The translations under genes and the position numbers were made by a program. A stretch of DNA of 64,000 bases from assembly GCF_007197995.1 (NCBI RefSeq), contig NZ_VKKH01000004.1, positions 434,001 to 498,000 on the forward strand, in the 5' to 3' direction. A model generated the notes under the pieces. It made no database searches. It had not been told where the DNA came from and was given only the letters and a program-made list of their open reading frames with translations. Shown piece after piece: positions 1 to 9,676 of this stretch (position 1 is its first letter; every line of letters begins with the position of its first letter). This stretch comes from Aliiglaciecola sp. M165. GTDB lineage: Bacteria > Pseudomonadota > Gammaproteobacteria > Enterobacterales > Alteromonadaceae.

Positions 1-3000
1 GACGTCACCGTATCGCCACCTCTAAGGGTATTGCTAGCAGACAAGTTACCCGTTGGATAAACAACAGGATCTGGATTTTGTTGCGTTGAGGCATCATCCA
101 TAACAACTCTGTTCAATGCATTTCGCTCCGCTAAAGCCGTCGCTTCCGGTGAAAGTGGCGCATGAAGATTAGTCGGTGTGAAAATGCGCTCTGAAGACAG
201 AGTCACTTCACCAAAACGTCCTAAACCAAAGTTGTTAGTAACAACCAATGGTGCTGCGTTTGTGACCAACATACCTTCGATAGACTCAGCTTTCTCAGCA
301 CTGTCAAATGGTAGTGAGAAGATCGTTGCATCAACACTTCCTGCACCACAGTCTAGAGCATCTGCAGAGACACTCAATTGAGTGCGGCCAAAGTTTTCTT
401 CGACAGTGCCCAGAACTCGAACAACGCTACCAACAGCCGGCAATGCGCCACTAGCAAGATAGTCTACATACAAGCCTTCTGAAGTAGCCGAATCACCATC
501 TTGGTCTGCATCTTCTTCTTGTAAGAAGAAAGCGCCAAGACCGTCATAGCTCCCCGTCACAACCGCTTCAACAATGTGATCCTGCCCCTCTAACAACGAG
601 CTGCTACCAGAACCTTGGATCGCACTGATTAAGGTTGCAGGGTCAGCACATTGGCCGATGACAGGGTCTTCACCACCTGGGTCACCGCTTCCACCAAATG
701 TTTTGCCATCCGGGCCAGAACCTGGTGTACCAAAATCTCCGTCTCCATAGCTCTCAACATTTTCAGCAAACCAATTAGCACCATCATTATTGTCCAATGT
801 CGCACTGATCAATGTCATCGATGCGCCGTTTGGATCAGGGAAGACAGGACCGCCGTCATATTCAACAATGTCTTCAACTGACCCATCTGGACGCTGAAGA
901 ACTATCTCATCAGCGCCGTTGGCGATAAACATGCCACTGTACTGATAGAGTGCTTCAAAACCACCATTGGTAGTACTGTCCTCGTTATTGGTAAACACCG
1001 CGTAGGTGCCTGCAGGGACGTACACATCCGTAGAGATAGTGTGTGAATCGCTGTCATTATCACGAAGCGTCCAACCGTTCATGTTAGCTGCAATAACGCC
1101 AGTGTTCAGCACTTCAAAGTACTCACCACTTCCGTCAGATACTGCACGAGGATTCTGCATGATTTCTGTGATCACCAAACTGAAACTTGCATCACCTGTT
1201 CCAGGTGTTCCTAAATCACCGGCACCATAAGCTTCTGTGCTTGTTGCCCATTTCGATCCCACATTGTTATCGCCAAACAGGTCAACCAAAACCATTGAAG
1301 CGCCATTTGGATCGGGGAAATCAGGGCCGCCATCGTAGGTTATCTCGTCAACGATGTTTCCATCTGGGTCGGTAAGAACCAACTCATCTCCACCGTTTGC
1401 CAACGCCATTGAGCTGCCATAAGCATACGCCAATTCAATACCACCGTTAGCGGTCATATCAGCGTTTCTGCCCAATACGGCATATTCCCCGACACCAATA
1501 AACACATCTTGGTCAACAACAAACGAATCAAAGTCGTTATCGCCAATAGTCCAACCGTTAAGGTTGATAACTTGGGTACTGGTATTTAGGACTTCAAACC
1601 ACTCACCATTTGAATCACTGACTACACTTGGGTTTTGCATAATTTCTGTGATCAACAGTGCATCAGCTTCGACTGTACCCGCGTCACCTCCTGGGTCACC
1701 ACCTTCACCAGGGTCGACAGGATCTCCGCCACCTTCACCACCTGTGTTTCCACAAGCTTCTGTGCTGTACAACATGGACACCCACTCTGGATGATCGATG
1801 TACGGGTTACGGTTGCCCTGATACTCGTAGATGTCGTCATTTCGAGCTTGCTCTGTGGTGTCCACAGGATCTGCAACATGCCATTCTACCAGGCGACAGA
1901 GCAATCCTAGGTTAGGTTGCCCCGTTGAAGTTAAGTTGCTGACCAGCACCAAATCAGGCGTTACGTCGCCCAAACCTTCATAACGAGTGTCCATGTAGAA
2001 CATCATTCGAGCGACATCACCTTTTACCGCATCACGAGGTTCAAATGAATCGCTATCAACTCGGTTCTCAGGCGCTTCTGCAAGGGGTGCATCACTGTTA
2101 TCAAAATCTAGATTACCACGATCACCGTTAACAGAAATATCTGTAGGACGCAGATGGTGGATGTCCGTAAATGCCTCAAAACTAGGTAGTTGATCACGAG
2201 GACCATTGTCAGGGAAGCCTTTGCTGTTAGGCCATACGTGCTCACGATTCCAGTTGTCTGGATCAGTACTTTGCGCACCGCTTCCATTGGACAATTTTGG
2301 CAATGAAATGCCTTTGTACAATAAGGTAACGTTATCTGAGTTTGTCGGATCTTCGTCAGTTTCAGTTAAAGCTGTCCACACTTGATTGTAAGTAAGAACA
2401 CGATGATCATTAGTAATTATCGTATTAATTGCAGATTTAATAACGCTAGGATCAGAAGCTAAGTCCACTTCGGTAATCGCCGCAGCATAATAGGTTGCGT
2501 CATCAAAAGTCGATGCATCGGCGACTTTATCAAGATCTGGACAGTTAAAGCACACGCCTTCAAGGCCACCACCTTCACCGCCTTCTCCGCCACCCGCTTC
2601 GCTACTAACAACAATGTCATCAAGACGAATAAATTCGCTGCCTGCATTGTTTTGCATAGCGACTCTTAATACAAGAGAGCTGCCTGTGCCGACGTCTATT
2701 GATAATGCAACCGAGGTAAAATCATCAATCAAAGTGCGTTCTGCAGATCCCTGACCGTTGAAGTTAGTGACTTTAACAAATTCGCCATTATCAATTGAAT
2801 AAGAAAAATCGAAATAATCTGTGGATTCATGTGTCCCGTCTTCTTCTGCGCGCAAGGATACGTTTACCGTGCCTTTATCGGTAATGTCTATAGATTCAGA
2901 CAACCAAACGGCTTCACCGTCTAAGTCACGACCCTCCATACGGCCGCTTTGTACGCGGAAATAATCAGAGGTTGCAGTGAGGGCGGCGCCACTAACATCA

Positions 3001-3164
3001 ATTGACCATTTGGTAACACCGGCCATATCGATAGTTTCAAACGTTGCGCCTTTTTGGTCTAATTCCGGGGCATTAAAATCTTCGGACCATATGGTTTCCC
3101 CATAGGCTGAAGTTGCCATCGAAGCGCAACAAAGCGCCGCAATCGCAGTGAGTTTGGTTTTCAT
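1..3164 (-). CDS. Secreted multidomain nuclease: endonuclease I domain, two lamin-tail domains, ExeM-like OB domain (3' end outside window)
   Basis: The reading frame is open from an ATG at 3164 to the left edge, so the C-terminus is missing. A signal peptide (MKTKLTAIAALCCASMATSAYG) in short form, basic then hydrophobic and ending near residue 22, is followed by a jelly-roll-like domain. After a Gly/Glu linker comes an endonuclease I (EndA/NucM) domain with NREHVWPNS, HHLRP and NGDRGNLDFDNSDAPL, the His-metal signatures of that family. A second Gly-rich linker leads to two lamin-tail repeats, each with LVITEIMQNP- or LLITEIMQNP-like starts, NGWT and EYDGGP or TYDGGP. The visible end (from about 660 leftwards) resembles the OB-fold domain of ExeM/NucH extracellular nucleases, which normally precedes an endonuclease/exonuclease/phosphatase domain; that domain would lie beyond the window. 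The inferred role is degradation of extracellular DNA for phosphate or carbon. Domain assignment is firm for endonuclease I and good for the rest. Confidence 0.88.
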   Translation of the reverse strand, partial: MKTKLTAIAALCCASMATSAYGETIWSEDFNAPELDQKGATFETIDMAGVTKWSIDVSGAALTATSDYFRVQSGRMEGRDLDGEAVWLSESIDITDKGTVNVSLRAEEDGTHESTDYFDFSYSIDNGEFVKVTNFNGQGSAERTLIDDFTSVALSIDVGTGSSLVLRVAMQNNAGSEFIRLDDIVVSSEAGGGEGGEGGGLEGVCFNCPDLDKVADASTFDDATYYAAAITEVDLASDPSVIKSAINTIITNDHRVLTYNQVWTALTETDEDPTNSDNVTLLYKGISLPKLSNGSGAQSTDPDNWNREHVWPNSKGFPDNGPRDQLPSFEAFTDIHHLRPTDISVNGDRGNLDFDNSDAPLAEAPENRVDSDSFEPRDAVKGDVARMMFYMDTRYEGLGDVTPDLVLVSNLTSTGQPNLGLLCRLVEWHVADPVDTTEQARNDDIYEYQGNRNPYIDHPEWVSMLYSTEACGNTGGEGGGDPVDPGEGGDPGGDAGTVEADALLITEIMQNPSVVSDSNGEWFEVLNTSTQVINLNGWTIGDNDFDSFVVDQDVFIGVGEYAVLGRNADMTANGGIELAYAYGSSMALANGGDELVLTDPDGNIVDEITYDGGPDFPDPNGASMVLVDLFGDNNVGSKWATSTEAYGAGDLGTPGTGDASFSLVITEIMQNPRAVSDGSGEYFEVLNTGVIAANMNGWTLRDNDSDSHTISTDVYVPAGTYAVFTNNEDSTTNGGFEALYQYSGMFIANGADEIVLQRPDGSVEDIVEYDGGPVFPDPNGASMTLISATLDNNDGANWFAENVESYGDGDFGTPGSGPDGKTFGGSGDPGGEDPVIGQCADPATLISAIQGSGSSSLLEGQDHIVEAVVTGSYDGLGAFFLQEEDADQDGDSATSEGLYVDYLASGALPAVGSVVRVLGTVEENFGRTQLSVSADALDCGAGSVDATIFSLPFDSAEKAESIEGMLVTNAAPLVVTNNFGLGRFGEVTLSSERIFTPTNLHAPLSPEATALAERNALNRVVMDDASTQQNPDPVVYPTGNLSASNTLRGGDTVT

Positions 3165-3472
3165 GGTCTCTCCTAACATGAGTACAGCAAATGCCACTTC
3201 ATGGCTTATTATTTATTTTTGTTTGTTTTTTATTGAGCGTTGACGCTCTTTTTTAAACTGGTCGGATGTTATTCTATTTTTGTGACAAATAAATGACACT
3301 GAATGACCTAATTTCATTGTGAATACTGGCAGAATTAGTACAGTTATTCAACGAATTAAATGTCTGGAGAGCATGAGGGATGTTTAGTTTTTTTACCCAT
3401 CATACTTAATGATTTGGCCTTTCTTTTTGATTTTTAAAGACTATTTTTAGAGTGAATCCTGAACAAATGGTC
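3165..3472. other. Intergenic region upstream of the nuclease gene
   Basis: No gene is supported here. The stretch is AT-rich and should carry the nuclease promoter. At 3460-3473 it holds TGAACAAATGGTCA, close to the TGACCAAATGGTC palindrome seen upstream of the TonB receptor at 30491, but a single copy is weak evidence for a site. Confidence 0.4.
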
Positions 3473-3497
3473 AAAAAAAAACCGCCCAATGGGCGGC
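3473..3497 (-). terminator. Rho-independent terminator of the DUF3016 gene
   Basis: On the minus strand a perfect 6-bp GC stem (CCGCCC / GGGCGG, 3482-3487 with 3491-3496, loop of 3) is followed directly by a run of eight T. It begins a few bases after the stop codon of the DUF3016 gene. Confidence 0.88.
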
Positions 3498-3504
3498 TTC
3501 TTGC

Positions 3505-4056
3505 TCAGTTCTTAGCGATCATTTCGGGAAACTCGCCATGAAACCAATGTCGGATCATATTTTTTTCATAACGTAAGTTTTCACTTTTAAAGAATGGATT
3601 GTGTCGATCCTGGAAACCCATATCTTTTAATTTCACTTCAGCGGACTCTTGCACTACATTGCCCTGCGCATCCGTTAACGTGTAAGAGAAAGTCATACGC
3701 GGAATTTCGCCACGTTTAATCAGCCTAACATCATTGCCTGAATGCCCTAAACCGACAAATGAAGAAGGCCACACACGTCCGGCAAGGTCTAGATCTGTGA
3801 CCGTGATTGACAACGTTTGACCTTCAGCGAGCGACTCAGATAATTCTTCAAAGTACTTATCGAGCTGTTTGAACGTTTGCTCACGATATCTCTTACGCGA
3901 CTGATTGGTCGGTTGCACATCCCGATAATCCTCAGGATTTTCCCATGTCACTTCTATGTTTCCTTTAGCAGCGCTTGCACCAGAGATCAAAAGCAATGTC
4001 GCTCCAGTTGCTAAAAGTGCCGCCTTGGTTGCTATTGCGATGGATGATTTACTCAT
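3505..4056 (-). CDS. DUF3016 family exported protein
   Basis: A 183-residue protein with a clear N-terminal signal peptide (hydrophobic stretch LLATGATLLLISGASA, cleavage near residue 29). The mature part has the DUF3016 hallmarks: an opening VTWENPEDYRDV, a basic segment SRKRYREQTFKQLDKYF, and the highly conserved ITVTDLDLAGRV. The function of the family is unknown; members are small periplasmic or secreted proteins found mainly in Gammaproteobacteria. It is transcribed alone and ends at a strong terminator. The start is supported by an AGGAG-like site about 7 bases upstream of the ATG. Confidence 0.85.
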   Translation of the reverse strand: MSKSSIAIATKAALLATGATLLLISGASAAKGNIEVTWENPEDYRDVQPTNQSRKRYREQTFKQLDKYFEELSESLAEGQTLSITVTDLDLAGRVWPSSFVGLGHSGNDVRLIKRGEIPRMTFSYTLTDAQGNVVQESAEVKLKDMGFQDRHNPFFKSENLRYEKNMIRHWFHGEFPEMIAKN

Positions 4057-4205
4057 TATTTTATCTCCTAGAACCTTTGACGTATTCGTACCACATTAAT
4101 CGGGAATCTACTAAGAGTATAGTAGATTTTACTGAACCTATACTGAATACGATAATAGACCGCTAAAAGTTGCAAATAGTTGCACCCTTCCTGTTTCAGT
4201 TACAG

Positions 4206-4229
4206 CAATCCACATAAAAAAGTGGATTG
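4206..4229. repeat. Short inverted repeat related to the 43.85-kb palindrome
   Basis: Arms CAATCCAC (4206-4213) and GTGGATTG (4222-4229) form a perfect 8-bp stem with an A-rich loop. The arms and the following AAGTGAT match parts of the near-perfect 48-bp palindrome at 43843-43890, so this looks like a shortened or decayed copy of the same dispersed element. Confidence 0.5.
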
Positions 4230-4284
4230 AAGTGATAAAAAAGGGCCCCCTACGGTGCGATGGCAGGATCGACCGAAGCGGCCC

Positions 4285-4302
4285 AAAAAGCGCTGTGCGC
4301 TT
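4285..4302 (-). terminator. Possible terminator of the beta-propeller lipoprotein gene
   Basis: On the minus strand AAGCGC-ACA-GCGCTT (4302 to 4288) forms a 6-bp stem followed by TTTTT. It overlaps the stop codon at 4301-4303. The stem is short, so the call is tentative. Confidence 0.4.
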
Positions 4303-6268
4303 AAAACGGCCCGCTAATTTGCCCGTCGCTCCATGAAGACAACCAAACTTGGTTGCCGCGAATATAATAAACGTTTTGGCCATGAATAATGCTGCGATCA
4401 TCCCCAGAGTAAACATAGGTATCAGAGGTATTTTCCACTTCTAAGCTATTGACCCAATCTAGTGTGGGATCTTGGGCATTGCTATCACTTTGTAGCAGTA
4501 CCAGGCTGTTTCGCGAACGCAACATTGATGTGCTTGCTGGATCAATGTCATCGGAATTACCCCATTGCTCTACCGGCAAGGCAAATTGATAAACGCCCTC
4601 GATATTCAATGCACTTAACGCTTTGTAATTCCATTCAACAGGTGTATAGGCATCCTCGATCACCAATGGTGTGATCTCCAATGGATTAGCTGGGTCGCGC
4701 ACATCAAACAAGCTAATTTTCAAGCCACTAACTGGAACCGGAGCAATGACTTGCTCACCTGTGGCAGGAATGTTCGCTAAATTGATTTGTTGCCCGATTC
4801 CTAATAGAAGATCATTTTCCATTGGATGCAGGTAACTAGAAAATCCGGGAATTTCTAAACTTCCTGTAATAATTGGGCTTGTGTTGTCGGTTAAATCAAT
4901 CACATAGAGGGGATCAATTTGTAAAAACGTTACTACGTACGCTTTGTCATCGACAAAACGTACAGCATAAATATCCTCATCTGGCTTACCAATCTTCTCT
5001 GGCTGGTCTTGGTTAGGTAAGATGGCAACTGCTTCCAATTCATTGGCTTGTTGAGACAACACGGTTAATCTGTGCTCGGGTGAACCAGAACTGTAATCGG
5101 TAGAAACAACGCGCAGAAATCCATCCTTTTCGTTCAACTTGAATACCGGATCACTTCGCCAATTCAGCACACCCTGCACACTGCCCGAAGCTTGATAAGA
5201 AAGATCGGATAACTGGACTTTGTGAAAACTAGTTTGCTCTGAACTCACACCGGAACCGATATACAAGTTTTGCTCAGACATATACATCATGTAAGCATAA
5301 ACGCTCATACACATTGATTGAATTTCAGTAGGTTCCAGCAAATTTATTTTTGTCACCGTGAGAATTTGCGCATACCCATCATCGTTTGTAGCTTCGGCCG
5401 GAACATAGCATTGCTCAATGTTGTTTAACGGTTGAGACTGCCCGTCGACGTAACGCTTTGGCATGATTGAACTTGATGGTGTACTAAGAATTTTCTGATA
5501 GGTGTCAAGTTTCTCAGCGTCTGAGGCCGCGCCTGGCGCAATATCGCTGACGTAAGGAACGTAATTACTAACAATAAATAGTGCATCATCTATTCGACGT
5601 GAAGACAACAAAGCACCATCGATTTTTATTTCAGTCACCAACTCAACGTCTGTCGGGTCAGAAACGTCGTGAATGTTGATGGTAATTTCCGGTTCTGAAT
5701 ATACCCACGGCAAACTGGATAAAGTGTCGATGGAATAATATGGCGACTCAATGCCCAGCGTAGCGAGCCTATCTTGATGAAGATAAAGCCCTTCAATGTT
5801 GTTTACACCACCCGCTAGTTCAATATCCGTTTGGGCTTGCAAAGTAAAGTCTTCATTCCGAGTCAGTACTCTTACTTTAACCTCTTCTTGGTTGGCGAGG
5901 GTCCAATTGGGAAATGTCGCAAGAAAAAGGGTTTCGCCGTCATATTTGATCCGATCCGCCTCATCAACGCCTTGCTCAACGGTGTTTGTTCCAGAAAATG
6001 AAAAATTGTTTTCCGGTGCTGGTGTCGCAGGAGCGGCATCAGTTGTTGGTGTTGAAGGCGCCGAGGTCGATGCTACAGTTGTCGCGTAAATCCCATTGCG
6101 GATAAATGTACTTGCCTTACCCTGTGCAAGTGGCCCATCAAACCCTTTAGCTGCATTCACTTGCGGTACGGTTATTATTGGTTCTGGGTCGTCACTACTA
6201 CTGCCGCCACAAGCAGTCAATAATGCTAAAGTAGGAACTACTGCTATATATAAAATTCGAAAGGTCAT
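4301..6268 (-). CDS. Beta-propeller domain lipoprotein
   Basis: A 655-residue protein with a lipoprotein signal peptide (LLTAC, Cys20, followed by GGSSSDD). After a low-complexity linker rich in Ala, Pro and Thr (residues about 65-90) comes the motif TNTVEQGVDEADRIKYDG near residue 95, the characteristic opening of the secreted 'beta propeller domain' family (Pfam Beta_propel), in which the usual form is NVQVEGVDEADIVKTDG. The rest is a long beta-rich domain with propeller-like blade sequences such as ISLFDVRDPANPLEI and INIHDVSDPTDVELV. The role is unknown; it is probably anchored in the outer membrane or periplasm. It is a single-gene unit, not obviously linked to its neighbours. Confidence 0.82.
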   Translation of the reverse strand: MTFRILYIAVVPTLALLTACGGSSSDDPEPIITVPQVNAAKGFDGPLAQGKASTFIRNGIYATTVASTSAPSTPTTDAAPATPAPENNFSFSGTNTVEQGVDEADRIKYDGETLFLATFPNWTLANQEEVKVRVLTRNEDFTLQAQTDIELAGGVNNIEGLYLHQDRLATLGIESPYYSIDTLSSLPWVYSEPEITINIHDVSDPTDVELVTEIKIDGALLSSRRIDDALFIVSNYVPYVSDIAPGAASDAEKLDTYQKILSTPSSSIMPKRYVDGQSQPLNNIEQCYVPAEATNDDGYAQILTVTKINLLEPTEIQSMCMSVYAYMMYMSEQNLYIGSGVSSEQTSFHKVQLSDLSYQASGSVQGVLNWRSDPVFKLNEKDGFLRVVSTDYSSGSPEHRLTVLSQQANELEAVAILPNQDQPEKIGKPDEDIYAVRFVDDKAYVVTFLQIDPLYVIDLTDNTSPIITGSLEIPGFSSYLHPMENDLLLGIGQQINLANIPATGEQVIAPVPVSGLKISLFDVRDPANPLEITPLVIEDAYTPVEWNYKALSALNIEGVYQFALPVEQWGNSDDIDPASTSMLRSRNSLVLLQSDSNAQDPTLDWVNSLEVENTSDTYVYSGDDRSIIHGQNVYYIRGNQVWLSSWSDGQISGPF

Positions 6269-6429
6269 CCTGATATCTCCAAACTAGATTGCTCACTCAT
6301 AATTTAGTCCCCACATGACCCTCAGTCTGCTACGAAATGACAATAATTGTGAAAATTTGTAATCCTCCCATGAGGTATGGTCAAAGGTCTGGTAATCTTC
6401 TGTTTATTGGAGATTTTTAGAGTTGAATT

Positions 6430-7302
6430 TTGAACCCGGATATATCGAAAGGATTAGTCAAAGCCTTTGCCACCTTTTTCATCTATGCGCTGTTGCAAAA
6501 CCAAGTTTTTGCTTGTGAACCACCGCAGAATTGTGCCAAACAAGGGGAATGGGATGTCGGTATCGCGTTCGGACTAGGTGTTCGAGATAACCCTCTAGTC
6601 GATGGTGATACAATCCCAAACGTAGTGTTGTTTGATATTGCCTGGTACGGCGACACTATGTATTTTGACAATGGTGAGCTTGGATTTAAGTGGCACGATT
6701 CTGACTCAGTGTTGGCAGAATCTTATCTAACACTCGACCGCGAAAATACGTTTTTTGAGTTATGGCACCCAGGCAACTTTACAGTCAATGCTGCAACACC
6801 TCCTTCGCCAGGCCAAACGCCGTTGCCTGGTGACAGCAATTTCGAAATCTCTGTGGATGATGTTTCAACACGCAAATGGGCGATTAACTTTGGCTCCCGA
6901 GTTCACTATTACTTTGATGATTACGAAGCATCATTTTCGATAGAAACTGATATTTCCTCGGTTCACCAAGGACACAAAGCAGAGATATCGTTAGAACGTT
7001 TATGGAAAGGGGAAAACTGGAACGTAAGACTTCGACCTAGTGTGATTTGGAAGAGCGACAACCATGTTAATTATTATTACGGTATTTCCCCAGCTGACAC
7101 CGAAATAGAAGCGCTATTTTACAGCGCCAAGAGTGGCTTCCAGCCGGGTATCTCATTATCCTTCACACGCACCATAACTCCTCAATGGTACTGGGTTGCG
7201 AATGCCTCTTATCGAAGGTTACATGGCTCCATGGTTGACAGTCCGCTGGTAGACAAAAGAACGATTGCGAGTTTTTTTGTTGGTGCGGGGTATCGGTTCT
7301 AA
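6430..7302 (+). CDS. MipA/OmpV family outer membrane protein
   Basis: A 290-residue protein with an N-terminal hydrophobic signal (residues about 10-28) and a beta-barrel pattern typical of MipA/OmpV: GEWDVGIAFGLGVRDNPLVDGD near the N-terminus, alternating aromatic strands, and a C-terminal strand ending FFVGAGYRF with terminal Phe, the outer membrane insertion signal. The start is a TTG at 6430: an in-frame TGA at 6424 leaves no earlier start. It heads an operon with a DUF3019 gene (no gap), a response regulator and a histidine kinase; the same arrangement is common in Shewanella and Alteromonas relatives. MipA homologues have been linked to peptidoglycan-enzyme scaffolding and to envelope-stress or antimicrobial-peptide responses. 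Which applies here cannot be told. Confidence 0.85.
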   Translation: MNPDISKGLVKAFATFFIYALLQNQVFACEPPQNCAKQGEWDVGIAFGLGVRDNPLVDGDTIPNVVLFDIAWYGDTMYFDNGELGFKWHDSDSVLAESYLTLDRENTFFELWHPGNFTVNAATPPSPGQTPLPGDSNFEISVDDVSTRKWAINFGSRVHYYFDDYEASFSIETDISSVHQGHKAEISLERLWKGENWNVRLRPSVIWKSDNHVNYYYGISPADTEIEALFYSAKSGFQPGISLSFTRTITPQWYWVANASYRRLHGSMVDSPLVDKRTIASFFVGAGYRF

Positions 7303-7695
7303 ATGCAAAAGAGTCCTGTACTAAAAGCGCTCCTGGCGTCCCTATTCGCTGCAATAATTCCTGGTGTGTATGCACAACCCTCCCCCAACAACTGGGAGGT
7401 GAGTCCTAAAGTGTGTATCGTTGAAAGCATGGGGGATGAATGCGAAATTGCCTTAAACATTAATGTTCAAAAACTTGAGAAAGGGCGGTATTGTTATTTT
7501 CAAAACGACACATTATTGAGTTGCTGGCACACTGAAAACACCCAGAATCAAGTGGTATTGCGATTTAGCGAACCAACGATACTTATTTTAAAAAATCAAC
7601 ATGATGAGACCGTTTTTAGCCATCCAATCGACCTCAAGGCAAGAGAAAGCACTAAGCGAACCCGGCGGGTCAGACAACCTTGGAGTCTATTTTGA
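7303..7695 (+). CDS. DUF3019 family periplasmic protein
   Basis: A 130-residue exported protein. The signal peptide runs to about residue 24 (AAIIPGVYA-Q). The mature domain has the DUF3019 pattern: an opening WEVSPKVCIVESMGDECEI with two cysteines, later YCYFQND and LLSCWHT. The four cysteines suggest two disulfides. The ATG follows the mipA stop codon immediately, and its own TGA overlaps the start of the response regulator gene, so translation is probably coupled through all three. Function unknown; its constant place between mipA and a RstAB-like pair suggests a sensing accessory. Confidence 0.8.
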   Translation: MQKSPVLKALLASLFAAIIPGVYAQPSPNNWEVSPKVCIVESMGDECEIALNINVQKLEKGRYCYFQNDTLLSCWHTENTQNQVVLRFSEPTILILKNQHDETVFSHPIDLKARESTKRTRRVRQPWSLF

Positions 7696-8399
7696 GCACG
7701 CGTATTTTGTTAATTGAGGACGACAAGCGACTTAGTCAACTTATGCAGGACTTTTTGGAGCAAAACGACTTTGTAGTGAAATGCTTATACGACTCAATTG
7801 GCTTGGCACAGGTTATGAAGTCCTTCAATCCCGATATTATCGTGCTCGATATCATGTTACCTGGGGAAGACGGTTTTGAATTGTGCCGGAAGTTACGCCG
7901 CGTTTTTGTTGGCCCGTTGCTATTTGTGACAGCAAAAAGTTCAGATTTCGACCAAGTTTTAGGGCTCGAATTAGGTGCAGATGACTATGTTATTAAACCG
8001 GTAGAGCCAAGAGTTTTACTCGCCCGTATCAATGCGCTAATGCGCCGTGGAGACTTTTCTCTTCAGGAAAATATTGCTGAGACTGAAAGCCTTGAATATG
8101 GCCAATTATTGATTAACAAGCAATCTCGCGAAGTTTTTTTGGCAAAAGAGTCTATTCAGCTCACTAGCCACGAATTTGATATGTTGTGGAAACTGGCCAC
8201 AAATCCTTCCAAACTGGTTACTCGCGAAACACTCTACAGCGAGTTAATTGGAAGAGAGTATGACGGCTTAGATCGCTCGGCGGATGTCAGGATTTCACGT
8301 CTGCGCAAAAAACTAAAAGATAATCCGCAAAACCCATTTCGAATTAAAACGATTTGGGGCAAAGGCTTTTTCTTTGTACCTGATGCTTGGAACGAATAA
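7692..8399 (+). CDS. OmpR/RstA-like response regulator
   Basis: A 235-residue winged-helix response regulator. The receiver domain has the acidic pair in LLIEDD, the phosphoacceptor Asp53 in [11 protein letters not shown], the switch Thr in LFVTAK and the Lys in DDYVIKP. The C-terminal domain (from about residue 130) is OmpR-type, with [16 protein letters not shown] and a recognition helix around [14 protein letters not shown] place the start at the TTG at 7692 and not the TTG at 7680: GGAG at 7682-7685 is then 6 bases upstream, and the TTGA overlap with the previous stop is a classic coupling arrangement. It is followed by its kinase. By position it probably controls the mipA operon. Confidence 0.88.
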   Translation: MSTRILLIEDDKRLSQLMQDFLEQNDFVVKCLYDSIGLAQVMKSFNPDIIVLDIMLPGEDGFELCRKLRRVFVGPLLFVTAKSSDFDQVLGLELGADDYVIKPVEPRVLLARINALMRRGDFSLQENIAETESLEYGQLLINKQSREVFLAKESIQLTSHEFDMLWKLATNPSKLVTRETLYSELIGREYDGLDRSADVRISRLRKKLKDNPQNPFRIKTIWGKGFFFVPDAWNE

Positions 8400-8401
8400 C
8401 G

Positions 8402-9628
8402 ATGACGCGTTTGTTCCTGAGTTTGTACCTGTTTATTGTTTTGTCTTTGGTTGTTCTCAGTGCGTTACTTAATCAAATTTTTTTTAGCAACGATGCACTC
8501 AATCAAGAACAGCAAGCCATTATTAGCTTGCTCACCGACCTCAATCAACAAAGCCAACTCAGTGCCGTAAATCTGGACACTGATCTGTTTCACGTAGAGA
8601 TGATGAACATGTCAGATATGGCTTGGCGCGATGAAGAGCGTGAAAAGCTCAATGATGGCCTGCCGATAGTGCTGTTTGACAACACTCAAGGAACGCAAGT
8701 TTACTTCAATCATTCGTCAGACAAGTTATTGGAAGTCACTTTGCCTACCAATCAAGAAAAAGGCACTAACTATTACCTTTATAGCGGCGTATTTTTTGCG
8801 GTATTGGCTGCACTTATTGCTCTGTGGTTGTGGCCATTGTGGAGTGATCTACAACGATTAAAGCAAGCCGCAATTGATATTGACCCGAATGACGAATATC
8901 AACCCATTAGTATCGAAGCACGTTCGGCAGTCAAGCCTATCGCCATTGCCTTGAATGACTTAGGCAAAAGAGTGACATCTTTGCTTCACGCTCAGAGAGA
9001 ACTCACCGGGGCAGTTGCCCACGAATTTAGAACGCCTTTATCAAGATTGAAGTTTGCTATTGCAACAAATAAAGATTCTCCCTCCTCTGCATTGTTGGCC
9101 ATGAATCAAGATATTGATGAATTAGAAAAATTGGTCCAAGAAATGCTCGACTACACTAGTATGGAAACGCAACAGCCTGAATTAAACGTTACGGAAATAC
9201 CTCTGCTGGCATTGTGTCAGCAACGTTGTGAATATATTTTGGGCTCTTTGCCTGAGCCACCTATAACGACCTTTGCTGGCCACGATCGTTTAATTTTGGG
9301 CGACGGACATTTTATTGAACGTGCAATTGATAATTTACTACAGAATGCCTGTCGCTATGCCGTAGAACGCATTGAAATTGTGTTGACTGACCATGCATCT
9401 GGTATCGTTTTGTCGATTGAAGACGACGGAAAAGGCATACACCCAAATCTTCGGGAACGTATTTTTGACCCGTTTTTTCGCCCCGATCAAGGTCGTGACA
9501 GAAAACGCGGTGGGGCAGGTTTAGGCTTGGCTATTGTAAAAAGGATAATGCATTGGCACAACGGTCGCTGTTGGGTGCAAGAGTCTCACATGGGTGGTGC
9601 AAAATTTTGTCTTGAATTTAAGATATAG
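8402..9628 (+). CDS. RstB-like sensor histidine kinase
   Basis: A 408-residue inner-membrane kinase. The first transmembrane segment is residues 3-22 and the second about 122-145 ([17 protein letters not shown]), with a periplasmic sensor of roughly 100 residues between them, then a HAMP linker. The H-box [17 protein letters not shown] places the phosphorylated His at 207; the N-box [14 protein letters not shown] and the G-boxes EDDGKGI and [10 protein letters not shown] complete the ATPase domain. I use the ATG at 8402 because a GGAA lies just upstream; a TTG at 8387 overlapping the regulator gene is possible. The ligand is unknown. Confidence 0.88.
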   Translation: MTRLFLSLYLFIVLSLVVLSALLNQIFFSNDALNQEQQAIISLLTDLNQQSQLSAVNLDTDLFHVEMMNMSDMAWRDEEREKLNDGLPIVLFDNTQGTQVYFNHSSDKLLEVTLPTNQEKGTNYYLYSGVFFAVLAALIALWLWPLWSDLQRLKQAAIDIDPNDEYQPISIEARSAVKPIAIALNDLGKRVTSLLHAQRELTGAVAHEFRTPLSRLKFAIATNKDSPSSALLAMNQDIDELEKLVQEMLDYTSMETQQPELNVTEIPLLALCQQRCEYILGSLPEPPITTFAGHDRLILGDGHFIERAIDNLLQNACRYAVERIEIVLTDHASGIVLSIEDDGKGIHPNLRERIFDPFFRPDQGRDRKRGGAGLGLAIVKRIMHWHNGRCWVQESHMGGAKFCLEFKI

Positions 9629-9676
9629 TAAATCAGAGATTTAAGTGACGTTGTCAGCGACAAATATAAAGTCAGA

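Noticed and set aside
1-3164. Plus-strand frames between 178 and 1915
   Set aside because: All are shadows of the long minus-strand nuclease frame, which shows domain motifs and a signal peptide.
4138-4416. Minus-strand 92-codon frame downstream of and overlapping the beta-propeller gene
   Set aside because: It reads through the gene's 3' end and the repeat region in another frame, has no ribosome-binding site and no family resemblance.
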